From assembly GCF_004346205.1 (NCBI RefSeq), contig NZ_SMAM01000003.1:124001-188000 (forward strand): DNA of 64,000 nucleotides, written 5' to 3'. Positions 19,850-27,853 of the stretch are shown piece by piece. The DNA comes from Bibersteinia trehalosi. GTDB taxonomy: Bacteria; Pseudomonadota; Gammaproteobacteria; Enterobacterales; Pasteurellaceae. How positions within the stretch are numbered: the first letter of the stretch is position 1; every line of letters begins with the position of its first letter. The position numbers were made by a program, and so were the translations under genes. The notes beneath the pieces are model-generated. The model ran no database searches. It worked only from the letters and a program-made list of their open reading frames with translations, and was not told the DNA's origin.

Positions 19850-21868
19850 ATGAAACTCAATCCTCAACAACAACAAGCGGTAGAATATGTGCATGGCGCT
19901 TGCCTTGTACTGGCTGGCGCAGGTTCAGGTAAAACGCGGGTAATTATTAACAAAATTGCTCATTTGATTGCCCACTGTGGCTATGCGCCTAAGCAAATCG
20001 CAGCGGTAACCTTTACCAACAAAGCTGCACGAGAAATGCGTGAGCGGGTGGCGCACTCTATTGGTAAGACGCAGACTAAAGGGCTAACCATTTCCACTTT
20101 TCACACGCTCGGTTTTGAGATTTTAAAGCGTGAATACAAACTACTCGGGTTTAAGTCGGGAATGACGCTGTTTGACGAACATGATCAGCTTGCCTTGTTG
20201 AAACATCTTCTCCCCGAAACAGTAAGCGAAGATAAAGATCTGCTTAAAGCGCTGATTTCAGCAATTTCAAATTGGAAAAATGACCTGCTATTGCCTGAGG
20301 AGGTTATCGGGCGTTGTAAAACTGAACAGGAGCGTATTTTTTCTCATTTCTACGCGCAATATCAAAATCAGCTTAAGGCTTATAATGCCTTGGATTTTGA
20401 TGATTTGATTATGTTGCCCACTTTTTTATTTCGCCAATTTCCCGAAGCGCTTGAGCGCTGGCAGAATAAAATCCGCTACCTATTAGTGGATGAATATCAA
20501 GATACCAATACCAGTCAATATGAATTGATTAAGTTGATTGTTGGTCGCCACAAAAATTTCACTGTAGTAGGCGATGACGATCAGTCGATCTACTCATGGC
20601 GCGGTGCAAGACCGGAAAATATGGCTCGTTTGCGTGATGATTTTGATTTGAAAGTTATCAAGTTAGAACAGAACTACCGCTCCAGCCAACGAATTTTGCA
20701 CTGTGCTAATATCTTGATCGACAATAATGACCACCTGTTCGACAAACGGTTATTTTCTAATCTTGGTAAGGGCGAAAAGCTCAATGTGATTGAGGCGAAA
20801 AACGAGGAGCATGAGGCAGAACGAATTGTCGGAGAGTTGATAGCCCATCGTTATATTCATAAAACTAAATACAAAGATTATGCCATTCTTTATCGGGGTA
20901 ATCACCAGTCTCGGCTCTTGGAAAAGTTGCTGATGCAAAACCGCATTCCTTACCGAATTTCAGGAGGAACATCGTTTTTTAGCAAGGCTGAGATCAAAGA
21001 TATGCTTTGCTATTTGCGCTTGTTGGTTAATCAAGATGATGATGCGGCATTCTTGCGCATAGTAAATACTCCTAAGCGAGAGATAGGGGCGGCAACCTTG
21101 GAAAAACTAGGACAGTTAGCGAATGAAAAACAGGTGAGTCTATTTGAGGCGATTTTTGATTTTGAGCTGATTCAACGGCTTTCGCCTAAACCCTATCAAG
21201 CTCTGCAGGATTTTGCTCACTGGATTGTTGCATTAAGTGATCAAGCGCTGAGATCGGAGCCAAAATCTGCAATTACGGATATGCTGAGTAAAATTCAGTA
21301 TGAAGCTTATCTGTACGAAACTGCGAGTAGCCCTAAAGCGGCAGAAATGCAGAGTAAAAATGTGGAAACTCTGTTTGACTGGGTAGAAAAAATGTTAGAG
21401 GGTGATGAAACAACAGATTCGATGAGCCTTGCGCAAGTAGTGGCAAATTTAACCCTGCGCGATATGCTTGAGCGAGAGGAAGATGATGATCAATCTGATC
21501 AAGTTCAGTTGATGACATTACATGCTTCAAAAGGCTTGGAATTTCCTCATGTTTTCTTAATTGGAATGGAAGAAGGGATTTTGCCGCACCAAAATAGCCT
21601 AGATGATGACAATGTAGAAGAAGAACGCCGCCTTGCTTATGTTGGCATCACACGCGCGCAACAGACGCTGACTTTCTCACTGTGTAAAGAACGTCGTCAA
21701 TATGGCGAAATCATTAAACCTGAAGTGAGTCGTTTTTTACTTGAGCTCCCACAAGATGATTTGCAATGGGAGCGGGATAAGCCGACAATGACGGAAGCTC
21801 AACGCCAACAAAAAGTATCAGCAGGTTTGCAGGATATGATGGCGATGTTAAAAGCAAAGCAAAAATAG
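19850..21868 (+). CDS. rep: ATP-dependent DNA helicase Rep
   Basis: Superfamily 1A 3'-5' helicase that clears proteins ahead of the replication fork. The start [13 protein letters not shown] at 19850 agrees with E. coli Rep; upstream in-frame codons to 19718 look non-coding. Motifs: Walker [12 protein letters not shown], motif Ia [10 protein letters not shown], motif [11 protein letters not shown], motif [16 protein letters not shown], motif [12 protein letters not shown], motif [13 protein letters not shown], motif [14 protein letters not shown]. At 672 residues it equals Rep rather than UvrD (about 720). The stop lies four bases from the convergent exporter gene of the island. Confidence 0.94.
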   Translation: MKLNPQQQQAVEYVHGACLVLAGAGSGKTRVIINKIAHLIAHCGYAPKQIAAVTFTNKAAREMRERVAHSIGKTQTKGLTISTFHTLGFEILKREYKLLGFKSGMTLFDEHDQLALLKHLLPETVSEDKDLLKALISAISNWKNDLLLPEEVIGRCKTEQERIFSHFYAQYQNQLKAYNALDFDDLIMLPTFLFRQFPEALERWQNKIRYLLVDEYQDTNTSQYELIKLIVGRHKNFTVVGDDDQSIYSWRGARPENMARLRDDFDLKVIKLEQNYRSSQRILHCANILIDNNDHLFDKRLFSNLGKGEKLNVIEAKNEEHEAERIVGELIAHRYIHKTKYKDYAILYRGNHQSRLLEKLLMQNRIPYRISGGTSFFSKAEIKDMLCYLRLLVNQDDDAAFLRIVNTPKREIGAATLEKLGQLANEKQVSLFEAIFDFELIQRLSPKPYQALQDFAHWIVALSDQALRSEPKSAITDMLSKIQYEAYLYETASSPKAAEMQSKNVETLFDWVEKMLEGDETTDSMSLAQVVANLTLRDMLEREEDDDQSDQVQLMTLHASKGLEFPHVFLIGMEEGILPHQNSLDDDNVEEERRLAYVGITRAQQTLTFSLCKERRQYGEIIKPEVSRFLLELPQDDLQWERDKPTMTEAQRQQKVSAGLQDMMAMLKAKQK

Positions 21869-21872
21869 CTTA

Positions 21873-23952
21873 TTAAGTGAGTTGAATAACCCTATCCGCT
21901 GATCGGATTGTCGATTGGCGGTGTGCTACAATAACACGTGTAATATTAAGTTGTGAGATTGCTTGGTTAACGATTTCTTCATTTTTTTCATCTAAATGGC
22001 TAGTTGCTTCATCCATAAATAGAATTTTCGGCTTTTTATATAAGGCTCTGGCAATAAATAATCTTTGCCTTTGTCCACCAGATAATTGGTTGCCTAATTC
22101 GCCTAATAGGGTTTCATAGTTCATCGGCATTGCCATGATTTCTTGGTGAATATTGGTTAGCTTTGCGCATTCAATTGCCCAATTGCGGTCATAATTATTT
22201 TCAAAACTCACAATATTTTCTAAAATCGAACCGGAGAAAAATTTATCTTCCTGTAATACGCAACCGATCATTGAGCGATAATTTGCCGAACCGATTTTCT
22301 GAATATCCGTATCGTTAAAATAAATCGTACCCGATGTCGGTTTAAGCAAACCGGACATTAATTTTAGTAGGGTCGTTTTTCCGAATCCGGACGGGGCAGT
22401 AATCGCCACACTTTCCCCGCTTCTTATTGATAAACTCAAATTATCAATCACATTTTTAGAAAAAGGATCGTACTGAAAGCTCAGGTTTTTAATTTCCAGG
22501 CCTGCGTTATCCATATTAGGCATAGGCTTATAACCGACATCATCTTCCACCTCATTTAAGGCAATATCGGCAATCCGCATCACGATGCAAGGAAAGAATC
22601 TTCAAGCCGAAAAAAACATTAATCAAATTTCCCATACGGGAAGAAAACGCTCCCCGATAAGCATTAAAGGCAACAAACATACCAAGTGTCATCACATTTT
22701 CAATTACCATCATCGCTCCCAGCCATAAAATTAAAATCTGCTCGATGGTTGAAATAAAGGTATGAATGCCTGAAAACAGCATATCGAATTTGGTCACGCG
22801 GATTGAGGTATTAAACGCATCTGCATTTAACGACATCCATTGTTCCTGTCTTTTTGCCTCGATACCAAGTGATTTTAATGTCCCCATTCCATATAGGGTT
22901 TCCATAAAATGAGAATGCGATTTCGCCCCCTTTACGATTTGCTCTTCGTTTAATTGGCGATAGACCATATAAGTGACGATTCTGAGTATGAAATAGATAG
23001 AAGAGAATGCTAACACCACCCAAAACAGCCAACCACCATAAATCAACATCATGATAATAACGCTGATAGTCATAATGCTGTCTATAATGGTTGAAACAAT
23101 GCTTTGTGTTAATGTTTGCTGAATGGTCTTTAAGGAATTAAAACGTGAATGAATATCACCGACTTGCCGTTTTTCAAAAAATGAAAGTGGGAGTTTTAAT
23201 AAATGGGAAAAGAAACTTGCCGTCCACTGAAAATCAATTAAATAATTCATTCGAAGCGAGATCCACGCCCGAAACATACTAACCGCCGTTCTAAATAAGG
23301 TAAACAGAAACAGACCGATACAGATAATAATAAGCATGGATTCATCTTTAGCTTGCATAACATGATCCATTACTAATTGTGTACCGATCGGCATAAGCAA
23401 ACCGATTAACTCAATCAGCATTGAAAGGGCGAAAATTTTAACTAATGCTCCCTTAATGCCTGAAATATGCTTAATGGTTTCATACAGATTAATTGCATTT
23501 TCTGTCGGCTTTTTTTCAAACTTCACTTCAGACCAAACTTCTAAGGCGACACCAGTGAAATGTTTTGAAAATTCTTCTTTAGCAATTTTACGTTTACCGA
23601 ATGCTGGATCGTGCAAAATAAAATGGGTAGGCGTAGTTTTTACCAAAACCACAAAATGGTTGAAATCCCAATGTAAAATACAGGGCAGCTTCAGCTGTGG
23701 AATTTCATCCAATTCCAAAGAGAGCGGACGGGTAAGCAAACCACAATCTTTAGCGGTTGATATAAGTGTCTGTAAAGTTACGCCTCGGGAAGATGTACCG
23801 TATCGGTTCCGCAATTCGAATAAATTACTGCTTTTGCCGTAATAGCCCAAAATCATCGCCAAACAAGCCAACCCGCACTCGGCGGTTTCCGTTTGCAATA
23901 CCATCGGCATTTTGCGGAAAAGATCAAATTTAAGCTGTTCTAAGCCTTTCAT
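21873..23952 (-). pseudogene. CvaB-like C39-peptidase ABC exporter, single frameshift
   Basis: Peptide exporter that also cleaves double-glycine leaders. From MKGLEQLKF at 23952 (ribosome binding site AGGAG) the N-terminal C39 peptidase has Gln20, Cys26 (AECGLACL), His99 and Asp115 (HDPAFGK). A membrane domain and an ABC domain follow ([27 protein letters not shown]). The frame breaks near 22577-22580: one extra T turns an expected SLHRERIADIAL into SLHRDADC..., stopping soon after, while the second frame reads RIADIALNEVE to the end. Joined, about 692 residues, as in CvaB (698). The break is either a recent mutation or a sequencing error. Confidence 0.85.
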
Positions 23953-24032
23953 TGTTACTCCTATTTCAATTAATTTATAAGAACAGCATATAACTTTACG
24001 AATCAGCATTATAGCGATCTTATATTATTCGC

Positions 24033-24092
24033 TTATTTCCAATAATACTGTTCAATAAATTCCCAATAAGAAATAGAAAAATTAATTTTTAT
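24033..24092 (-). pseudogene. Deletion scar of a JmjC oxygenase gene
   Basis: Directly after peptide C. The sequence reads IKINFSISYWEFIEQYYWK then stop: the first 15 or so codons of the oxygenase at 24930-26090 (MKINFSISYQEFIEQYF), with the ATG changed to ATA, joined to bases resembling the last codons of that gene (AAATAAGCGAATAA against AAATAAGTGAATAA). It shows that a full oxygenase gene once followed this peptide gene and was lost by internal deletion. Confidence 0.75.
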
Positions 24093-24105
24093 TTTTTCTT
24101 ATTAA

Positions 24106-24480
24106 TTATTGGTAGTTACAACCATCACCATAGTCTGAGCCGGATTGGTTATTTTGACATTGGTTTTTAATAGAATTATTTATCATATTTCCTGTGCCTA
24201 TTAAGCCTCCCCCAACTCCGGCACCAATTATCTCTGCATATTTTGTTGCACGAATAGCCGTATTTGCCACACTTGCAACACCTCCTATTGCACCAGCTGC
24301 TCCATACCCTACAACTCCCCCTATAGTAATGTCTTGACCTGTATATGCTTGTTCAGCAATATAGGCACTAACCCCTGTTGTAGCACCTGTTCTAACAGCA
24401 GGATTTGATAACATAGTTCTCGTAATAAAAGCCATGCTGCCCATAATAAGTTGGCAATCATTAATACTGATCTCTTTCAT
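24106..24480 (-). CDS. Microcin-like precursor peptide C with double-glycine-type leader and conserved tail
   Basis: A 124-residue precursor. The leader MKEISINDCQLIMGS ends in GS, a common variant of the GG cleavage site for C39 peptidases. The core is rich in Gly and Ala with hydrophobic stretches (ITIGGVVGYGAAGAIGGVASV, GAGVGGGLIGTG), as in class II bacteriocins that act on membranes. It ends NNQSGSDYGDGCNYQ, the tail shared with peptides A and B. A ribosome binding site (AGAGGAAA) precedes the ATG. The immunity-like gene lies 24 bases upstream in the same direction. The product and its target are unknown. Confidence 0.75.
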   Translation of the reverse strand: MKEISINDCQLIMGSMAFITRTMLSNPAVRTGATTGVSAYIAEQAYTGQDITIGGVVGYGAAGAIGGVASVANTAIRATKYAEIIGAGVGGGLIGTGNMINNSIKNQCQNNQSGSDYGDGCNYQ

Positions 24481-24504
24481 TTTTATTTCCTCTTAAATAA
24501 TAAA

Positions 24505-24753
24505 TTAGAATTTCTTATATACATTATATACTATAGGTAATGTAATTATAGACATAGATATAGAATAAACAATTGTACGTAATATTGAATAATCATACCC
24601 CCAGAAAAAATGTACACGAAAAAATATTACTACTGAATTTACAATGGCAATAATTAGAACGCCTTTAACATTGCTGACATTAAATTTATTTAGCAAAAAA
24701 GACAAAAGGCAAGTAAAGGTTATAAAAAATATAACTAATATAAAATCTGACAT
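24505..24753 (-). CDS. Immunity-like small membrane protein for peptide C
   Basis: An 82-residue, three-helix hydrophobic protein (DFILVIFFITFTCLLSFLL; GVLIIAIVNSVVIFF; IVYSISMSIITLPIVYNVY). It lies just upstream of peptide C and is cotranscribed with it, the usual place of a bacteriocin immunity gene in this island. A paralogue lies at 19335-19583 and a decayed copy at 27590-27715. The function is inferred from size, hydrophobicity and position only. Confidence 0.6.
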   Translation of the reverse strand: MSDFILVIFFITFTCLLSFLLNKFNVSNVKGVLIIAIVNSVVIFFRVHFFWGYDYSILRTIVYSISMSIITLPIVYNVYKKF

Positions 24754-24804
24754 ACCCCTCCAATGTTTAAAAACAAGAATTAGTATTGCAATCCAAATTT
24801 AATT

Positions 24805-24900
24805 CATTATCAATGTTTTGTTAAGAATTTGTTTAGATAATGTTTCTTACATTTCATTATTACTCCTACTTCAATTAATTTATAAGAACAGCATATACTT
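24805..24900. repeat. Cassette-flanking repeat, divergent copy
   Basis: Resembles the DNA around the start of the exporter gene (ATTACTCCTACTTCAATTAA here, ATTGTTACTCCTATTTCAATT at 23951) and carries the TTTTGTTAAGAATTTGTTT segment also found at 26574 and 27734. It separates the peptide C cassette from the oxygenase of cassette B. Confidence 0.6.
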
Positions 24901-24929
24901 TACAAATTAGAATTATGGTAATGTTTATC

Positions 24930-26090
24930 TTATTCACTTATTTTCAGAACACCGATATAAGATAATTGCCAAATAAGCTCTGAGATTTTTTCTTTTTTAT
25001 CTTCAGGTATATGTTTTAGAAGATGTTCTAATGTAAACTCATCACCTTGTTTAAGCAAAGTGATAATTTCACTAAATTCTTTATCTAGAGAAATTCCATA
25101 ACCATTTGAAACAATTTTATTTTCATAATTAAAATAGTGGTTTTTAGTTTTAAATGAAATTTTTTGCTTCTCTGACATAGAATTACATTGACAATTTCCA
25201 AAAGTTTCCAAATTCAGCGGTTTTTCAATCCGTTTTTTATCATAGAAATTTTCAATAAATTTCCGATAATTTTCTCTATCTTTTATGTATTCTGCAGTTT
25301 GATTTGCCAATTCTTCAAGAAATACTTTGTCAGCTTCATAATAAGATAAAGAGGCTCGGGCAATTTCTTTTTCAACCATATTTTGAGCGATCCAAGTCAA
25401 ATAATTATTGACATAGGCAGGAAATACCCCTACTGCTAAATGGACAGTCTCTTCTCCAACTGGAACAGGGTCGTGCCACCAGCCACGAGGTAAATAGAGA
25501 ATATCTCCGGCTTCTAAAACAATATCCATATACACATCATCTAAATTCGGATCGTATTCTGGCATATCTTTACTGCGATGCATAAATAACGGATTTTTAA
25601 ATGTCGGGGCGTGAATAATCCAACGTTTTTTACCCTGCATTTGAACCGCAAAAATATCACGGCTGTCCCAATGGCTTTTAAATGAACGCTGTGTATTAAA
25701 AGCGATATATAAGCTAGAAAAGATATGACAACCAGTAAACTGGGCGATTTCCTGAGAGAAAACATCGACACTTGGCTCGTTTACAATACCGTTTGCCACT
25801 AATGTTGCCCCATCTCGTAAGAAATTATATAAATTTTCTTCTTGGAATTTATAGCGAAGCGTACCTAAATCATCATACTGTTCTAAATAATGGGACTTTT
25901 CTAATTTCTGACCTTTATACATTAATTTAATCGCATCTTCGGAAATCAGATCACATCTTGGCAATACTTCATTAATCTCTTTCCAAGAGAGTAAATCTTG
26001 ATGAGAAACAGCCCCCTTCATTAATAAAGGTTTCTTTTCAAAATATTGTTCAATAAATTCCTGATAAGAAATAGAGAAATTAATTTTCAT
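24930..26090 (-). CDS. JmjC-domain Fe(II)/2-oxoglutarate oxygenase (YcfD/RoxA-like), candidate peptide hydroxylase
   Basis: A 386-residue protein with the architecture of bacterial ribosomal oxygenases: N-terminal EKKPLLMKGA, double-stranded beta-helix with iron ligands His140-x-Asp142 (SHWDSRDIFAVQMQGKKRW) and His206 (GDILYLPRGWWHDP), then a helical and winged-helix-like C-terminus. E. coli YcfD hydroxylates an Arg of ribosomal protein L16. Here the gene starts 14 bases after the stop of peptide B, with its own ribosome binding site (AAGGAG). Fragments of the same gene follow peptides A and C. This pairing suggests it modifies the precursor peptides, probably their common tail; the residue is unknown. 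All iron ligands are present. Confidence 0.85.
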   Translation of the reverse strand: MKINFSISYQEFIEQYFEKKPLLMKGAVSHQDLLSWKEINEVLPRCDLISEDAIKLMYKGQKLEKSHYLEQYDDLGTLRYKFQEENLYNFLRDGATLVANGIVNEPSVDVFSQEIAQFTGCHIFSSLYIAFNTQRSFKSHWDSRDIFAVQMQGKKRWIIHAPTFKNPLFMHRSKDMPEYDPNLDDVYMDIVLEAGDILYLPRGWWHDPVPVGEETVHLAVGVFPAYVNNYLTWIAQNMVEKEIARASLSYYEADKVFLEELANQTAEYIKDRENYRKFIENFYDKKRIEKPLNLETFGNCQCNSMSEKQKISFKTKNHYFNYENKIVSNGYGISLDKEFSEIITLLKQGDEFTLEHLLKHIPEDKKEKISELIWQLSYIGVLKISE

Positions 26091-26104
26091 ATTTTTCTCC
26101 TTAA

Positions 26105-26266
26105 TTATTGGTAGTTACAACCATCACCATAGTTTGAGCCTGGTTGGTTGTTGCAAATTGAGGATGAATTTAAACTACTTTTAATTCCTTGAGATGAATT
26201 ACTGATAAATCCTTCTGCAGCCCCACCATTTACTATTTGACAATCTTGAATACTTAATTCTTTCAT
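26105..26266 (-). CDS. Microcin-like precursor peptide B with GG leader and conserved tail
   Basis: A 53-residue precursor. The leader MKELSIQDCQIVNGG ends in GG, so the mature part would be 38 residues, AAEGFISNSSQG through NNQPGSNYGDGCNYQ, rich in Ser and Asn. The tail matches peptides A and C except S to P and D to N. The ribosome binding site AGGAGAA lies eight bases before the ATG. An immunity-like gene is 21 bases upstream and the oxygenase 14 bases downstream. Two Cys residues (in SSSICNN and GDGCNYQ) could form a disulphide. Confidence 0.75.
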   Translation of the reverse strand: MKELSIQDCQIVNGGAAEGFISNSSQGIKSSLNSSSICNNQPGSNYGDGCNYQ

Positions 26267-26287
26267 TTTTATTCTCCTATAATGTAA

Positions 26288-26464
26288 TTAAAAATTATTC
26301 TTATATATTGCAATTAATAATATTATCAATATATAAGATATTATTTGAGCATTGCCATTTTGTTTTTTTTCTTTAAATAATCTACTAAACAAAAATAAAT
26401 CCAATATTTTAACAATAACCACAGGAATTACTATAATCAATATTAAAAAAATAAAATCAAACAT
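26288..26464 (-). CDS. Immunity-like small membrane protein for peptide B
   Basis: A 58-residue protein with two hydrophobic helices (FIFLILIIVIPVVIVKILDLFLF and IISYILIILLIAIY) separated by a basic loop (KEKKQ). It lies 21 bases upstream of peptide B in the same direction. It is not obviously similar to the 82-residue type. The role is inferred from position. Confidence 0.5.
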   Translation of the reverse strand: MFDFIFLILIIVIPVVIVKILDLFLFSRLFKEKKQNGNAQIISYILIILLIAIYKNNF

Positions 26465-26573
26465 ATTACTATCCTAATAAAATACCCCGCCATGAAAGAC
26501 TGAATTTATAGGTGAACTTGCATTAAGCAAACGCTAATAAGAATAAATATCATAATCAAAAAAACTAACTGCT

Positions 26574-26690
26574 TGTCAATTTTTGTTAATAATTTGTTTG
26601 GATGACCTTATAAGCCTTTCATTGTTACTCCATATTTTTGGTTAATTCATACATTGGGAACAGCATCTATTCGTACAATTTACGGTTTTC
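26574..26690. repeat. Cassette-flanking direct repeat, copy 2
   Basis: About 115 bases that repeat 27734-27853 with few differences (for example ACAGCATCTATTCGTAC here against ACAGCATCCATTCGTAT). The segment includes the 3' end of the CvaA-like gene and a piece resembling the start of the exporter gene (CTTTCATTGTTACTCC). It is the boundary between cassettes A and B and shows how the array grew. Confidence 0.75.
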
Positions 26691-26748
26691 TATTTTCAAA
26701 ATATTGTTCAATAAATTCCTGATAAGAAATAGAGAAATTAATTTTCAT
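26680..26748 (-). pseudogene. JmjC gene start fused to the CvaA gene end
   Basis: Directly after peptide A, with ribosome binding site AGGAG, an ATG at 26748 reads MKINFSISYQEFIEQYFENRKP then stop. The first 18 codons are identical in protein to the oxygenase start; after a few shared bases the sequence continues as the 3' end of the CvaA-like gene (cassette repeat). It is a recombination junction that removed the rest of an oxygenase copy. Confidence 0.75.
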
Positions 26749-26763
26749 ATTTTTTCTCCTTAA

Positions 26764-27090
26764 TTATTGGTAGTTACAACCATCACCATAGTCTGAGCCT
26801 GATTGGTTTTTTGAATTTATAATCTTTGATGTACCAAAATTCGGTTTTATTGGCAAAGATGATGGGATTAATTCTGTCATTCCCATTGGTAAGGATTCCT
26901 CGTTCACTGTAATAGGAAGACTACGAGCTAAATCAAGTGCTAAATTTACAGAAGCACTCGAAACACCAGCTAATGCACCACCTTTAATAAATCCAGTTGC
27001 AAACGCAACACCATAAGAAGCTAAATCAGGCTCATTATTTTTTGAACCTCCAAATACCAAACTTAATTGTTCAACTGATAGCTCTTTCAA
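26764..27090 (-). CDS. Microcin-like precursor peptide A with GG leader and conserved tail
   Basis: A 108-residue precursor beginning at a TTG at 27090, preceded by AAAGGAGAG. The leader MKELSVEQLSLVFGG closely fits the colicin V-type consensus. The 93-residue core has an Ala/Gly-rich membrane-active-looking part (YGVAFATGFIKGGALAGVSSA) and a Pro/Met-containing part, then KNQSGSDYGDGCNYQ, identical in its last 14 residues to peptide C. It is followed by a truncated oxygenase start. The core shares little with peptides B or C outside leader and tail. Confidence 0.75.
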   Translation of the reverse strand: MKELSVEQLSLVFGGSKNNEPDLASYGVAFATGFIKGGALAGVSSASVNLALDLARSLPITVNEESLPMGMTELIPSSLPIKPNFGTSKIINSKNQSGSDYGDGCNYQ

Positions 27091-27091
27091 T

Positions 27092-27205
27092 TTACTCTCC
27101 TTTAATTATATTTTTAATTTTGAATATAATAAAAAAAAACAATATTAATATAATGCCAATACTTGTCGCATTTATTAAAATATATATACCTCCTTCACTT
27201 TTCAT
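27092..27205 (-). CDS. Tiny hydrophobic protein upstream of peptide A, possible immunity factor
   Basis: A 37-residue frame (MKSEGGIYILINATSIGIIL..., ending KIKNIIKGE) with one membrane helix; its stop codon lies one base from the peptide A start, suggesting translational coupling. The ribosome binding site before its ATG is weak. It contains a run of nine T residues that could slip. The order immunity-like gene then peptide matches cassettes B and C. Confidence 0.4.
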   Translation of the reverse strand: MKSEGGIYILINATSIGIILILFFFIIFKIKNIIKGE

Positions 27206-27253
27206 ATAATTATCTTTTGCATAAAAAAACAGGTTGGAAAATAGAGAGATAAA

Positions 27254-27370
27254 TTAAATCCTAGACAGAGATTTCTTAAAGAAAGTTTTATAGTCTCTAT
27301 ATTCCATAAACAATTTATAGATAAACGGAATGGTTACGCTTAGAGTAAAAAATAGTACTTTAATATACAT
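27254..27370 (-). CDS. Small hydrophobic ORF, possible immunity-like remnant
   Basis: A 38-residue frame beginning MYIKVLFFTLSVTIPFIYKL and ending in a basic segment (FFKKSLSRI). The frame stays open for several codons upstream of the ATG. The sequence VTIPFIYKLF loosely recalls the ITLPIVYNVY end of the 82-residue immunity-like protein. No strong ribosome binding site was seen. It could be a decayed copy. Confidence 0.3.
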   Translation of the reverse strand: MYIKVLFFTLSVTIPFIYKLFMEYRDYKTFFKKSLSRI

Positions 27371-27400
27371 ATAAAAACACCATGCATTAATAACAAAAAT

Positions 27401-27523
27401 TCAAAACGCTGATATAAGATAATTTCCAAAGAAATCCTGAAGTTTTTCTTTTTTATCTTCAGGTATATCTTTTATTCCATATAAGGTTACTTCAACAATA
27501 TCTTCAGTTTTTAATTCTTTCAT
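27401..27523 (-). CDS. Chimeric 40-residue ORF: peptide-type start fused to a JmjC C-terminus
   Basis: The frame begins MKELKTEDIVEVTL, like the peptide leaders but without GG, and continues GIKDIPEDKKEKLQDFFGNYLI, which resembles HIPEDKKEKISELIWQLSYIGV at the end of the oxygenase. The nucleotide run encoding IPEDKKEK is nearly the same. It looks like a deletion that joined a precursor start to an oxygenase end, leaving a possibly non-functional relic of a fourth cassette. Confidence 0.55.
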   Translation of the reverse strand: MKELKTEDIVEVTLYGIKDIPEDKKEKLQDFFGNYLISAF

Positions 27524-27589
27524 AAGATACCTATCTATAAGTTTATAATTACAATTAATACTATTAAAAATATTTCACATAAATCTCCT

Positions 27590-27715
27590 TTATCACAAAA
27601 ACAGAATTATAATTATTATACCTACTTACTATAGATGATATTGAATAATCATTCCTTCAGAAAAAATGAATATGAAAAAGTATGAAATGTAACGATAATG
27701 CGAATCAATACTATA
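27590..27715 (-). pseudogene. Decayed immunity-like gene
   Basis: On the minus strand the DNA aligns with the middle of the 82-residue protein gene at 24505-24753: CATTTTTTCTG, then a GATTATTCAATAT stretch, occur in the same order. Translation gives IIVTFHTFSYSFFLKE followed by a stop. It lies upstream of the chimeric ORF, so the two probably are the ruins of one immunity-peptide-oxygenase cassette. Confidence 0.6.
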
Positions 27716-27733
27716 ATCAAACTGTAGTCATAT

Positions 27734-27853
27734 TGTCAATATTTTGTTAATAATTTGTTTGGGTAATGTTTTGTTCCTTTCATTTCTACTCCATATTTTT
27801 GGTTAATTCATACATAGGGAACAGCATCCATTCGTATAATTTACGGTTTTCTA
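27734..27853. repeat. Cassette-flanking direct repeat, copy 1
   Basis: The original copy of the repeat found at 26574-26690. It comprises the 3' end of the CvaA-like gene (coding for YEWMLFPMYELTKNME) and the bases after its stop, including TTTTGTTAATAATTTGTTTGG. It marks the start of the cassette array. Confidence 0.75.
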
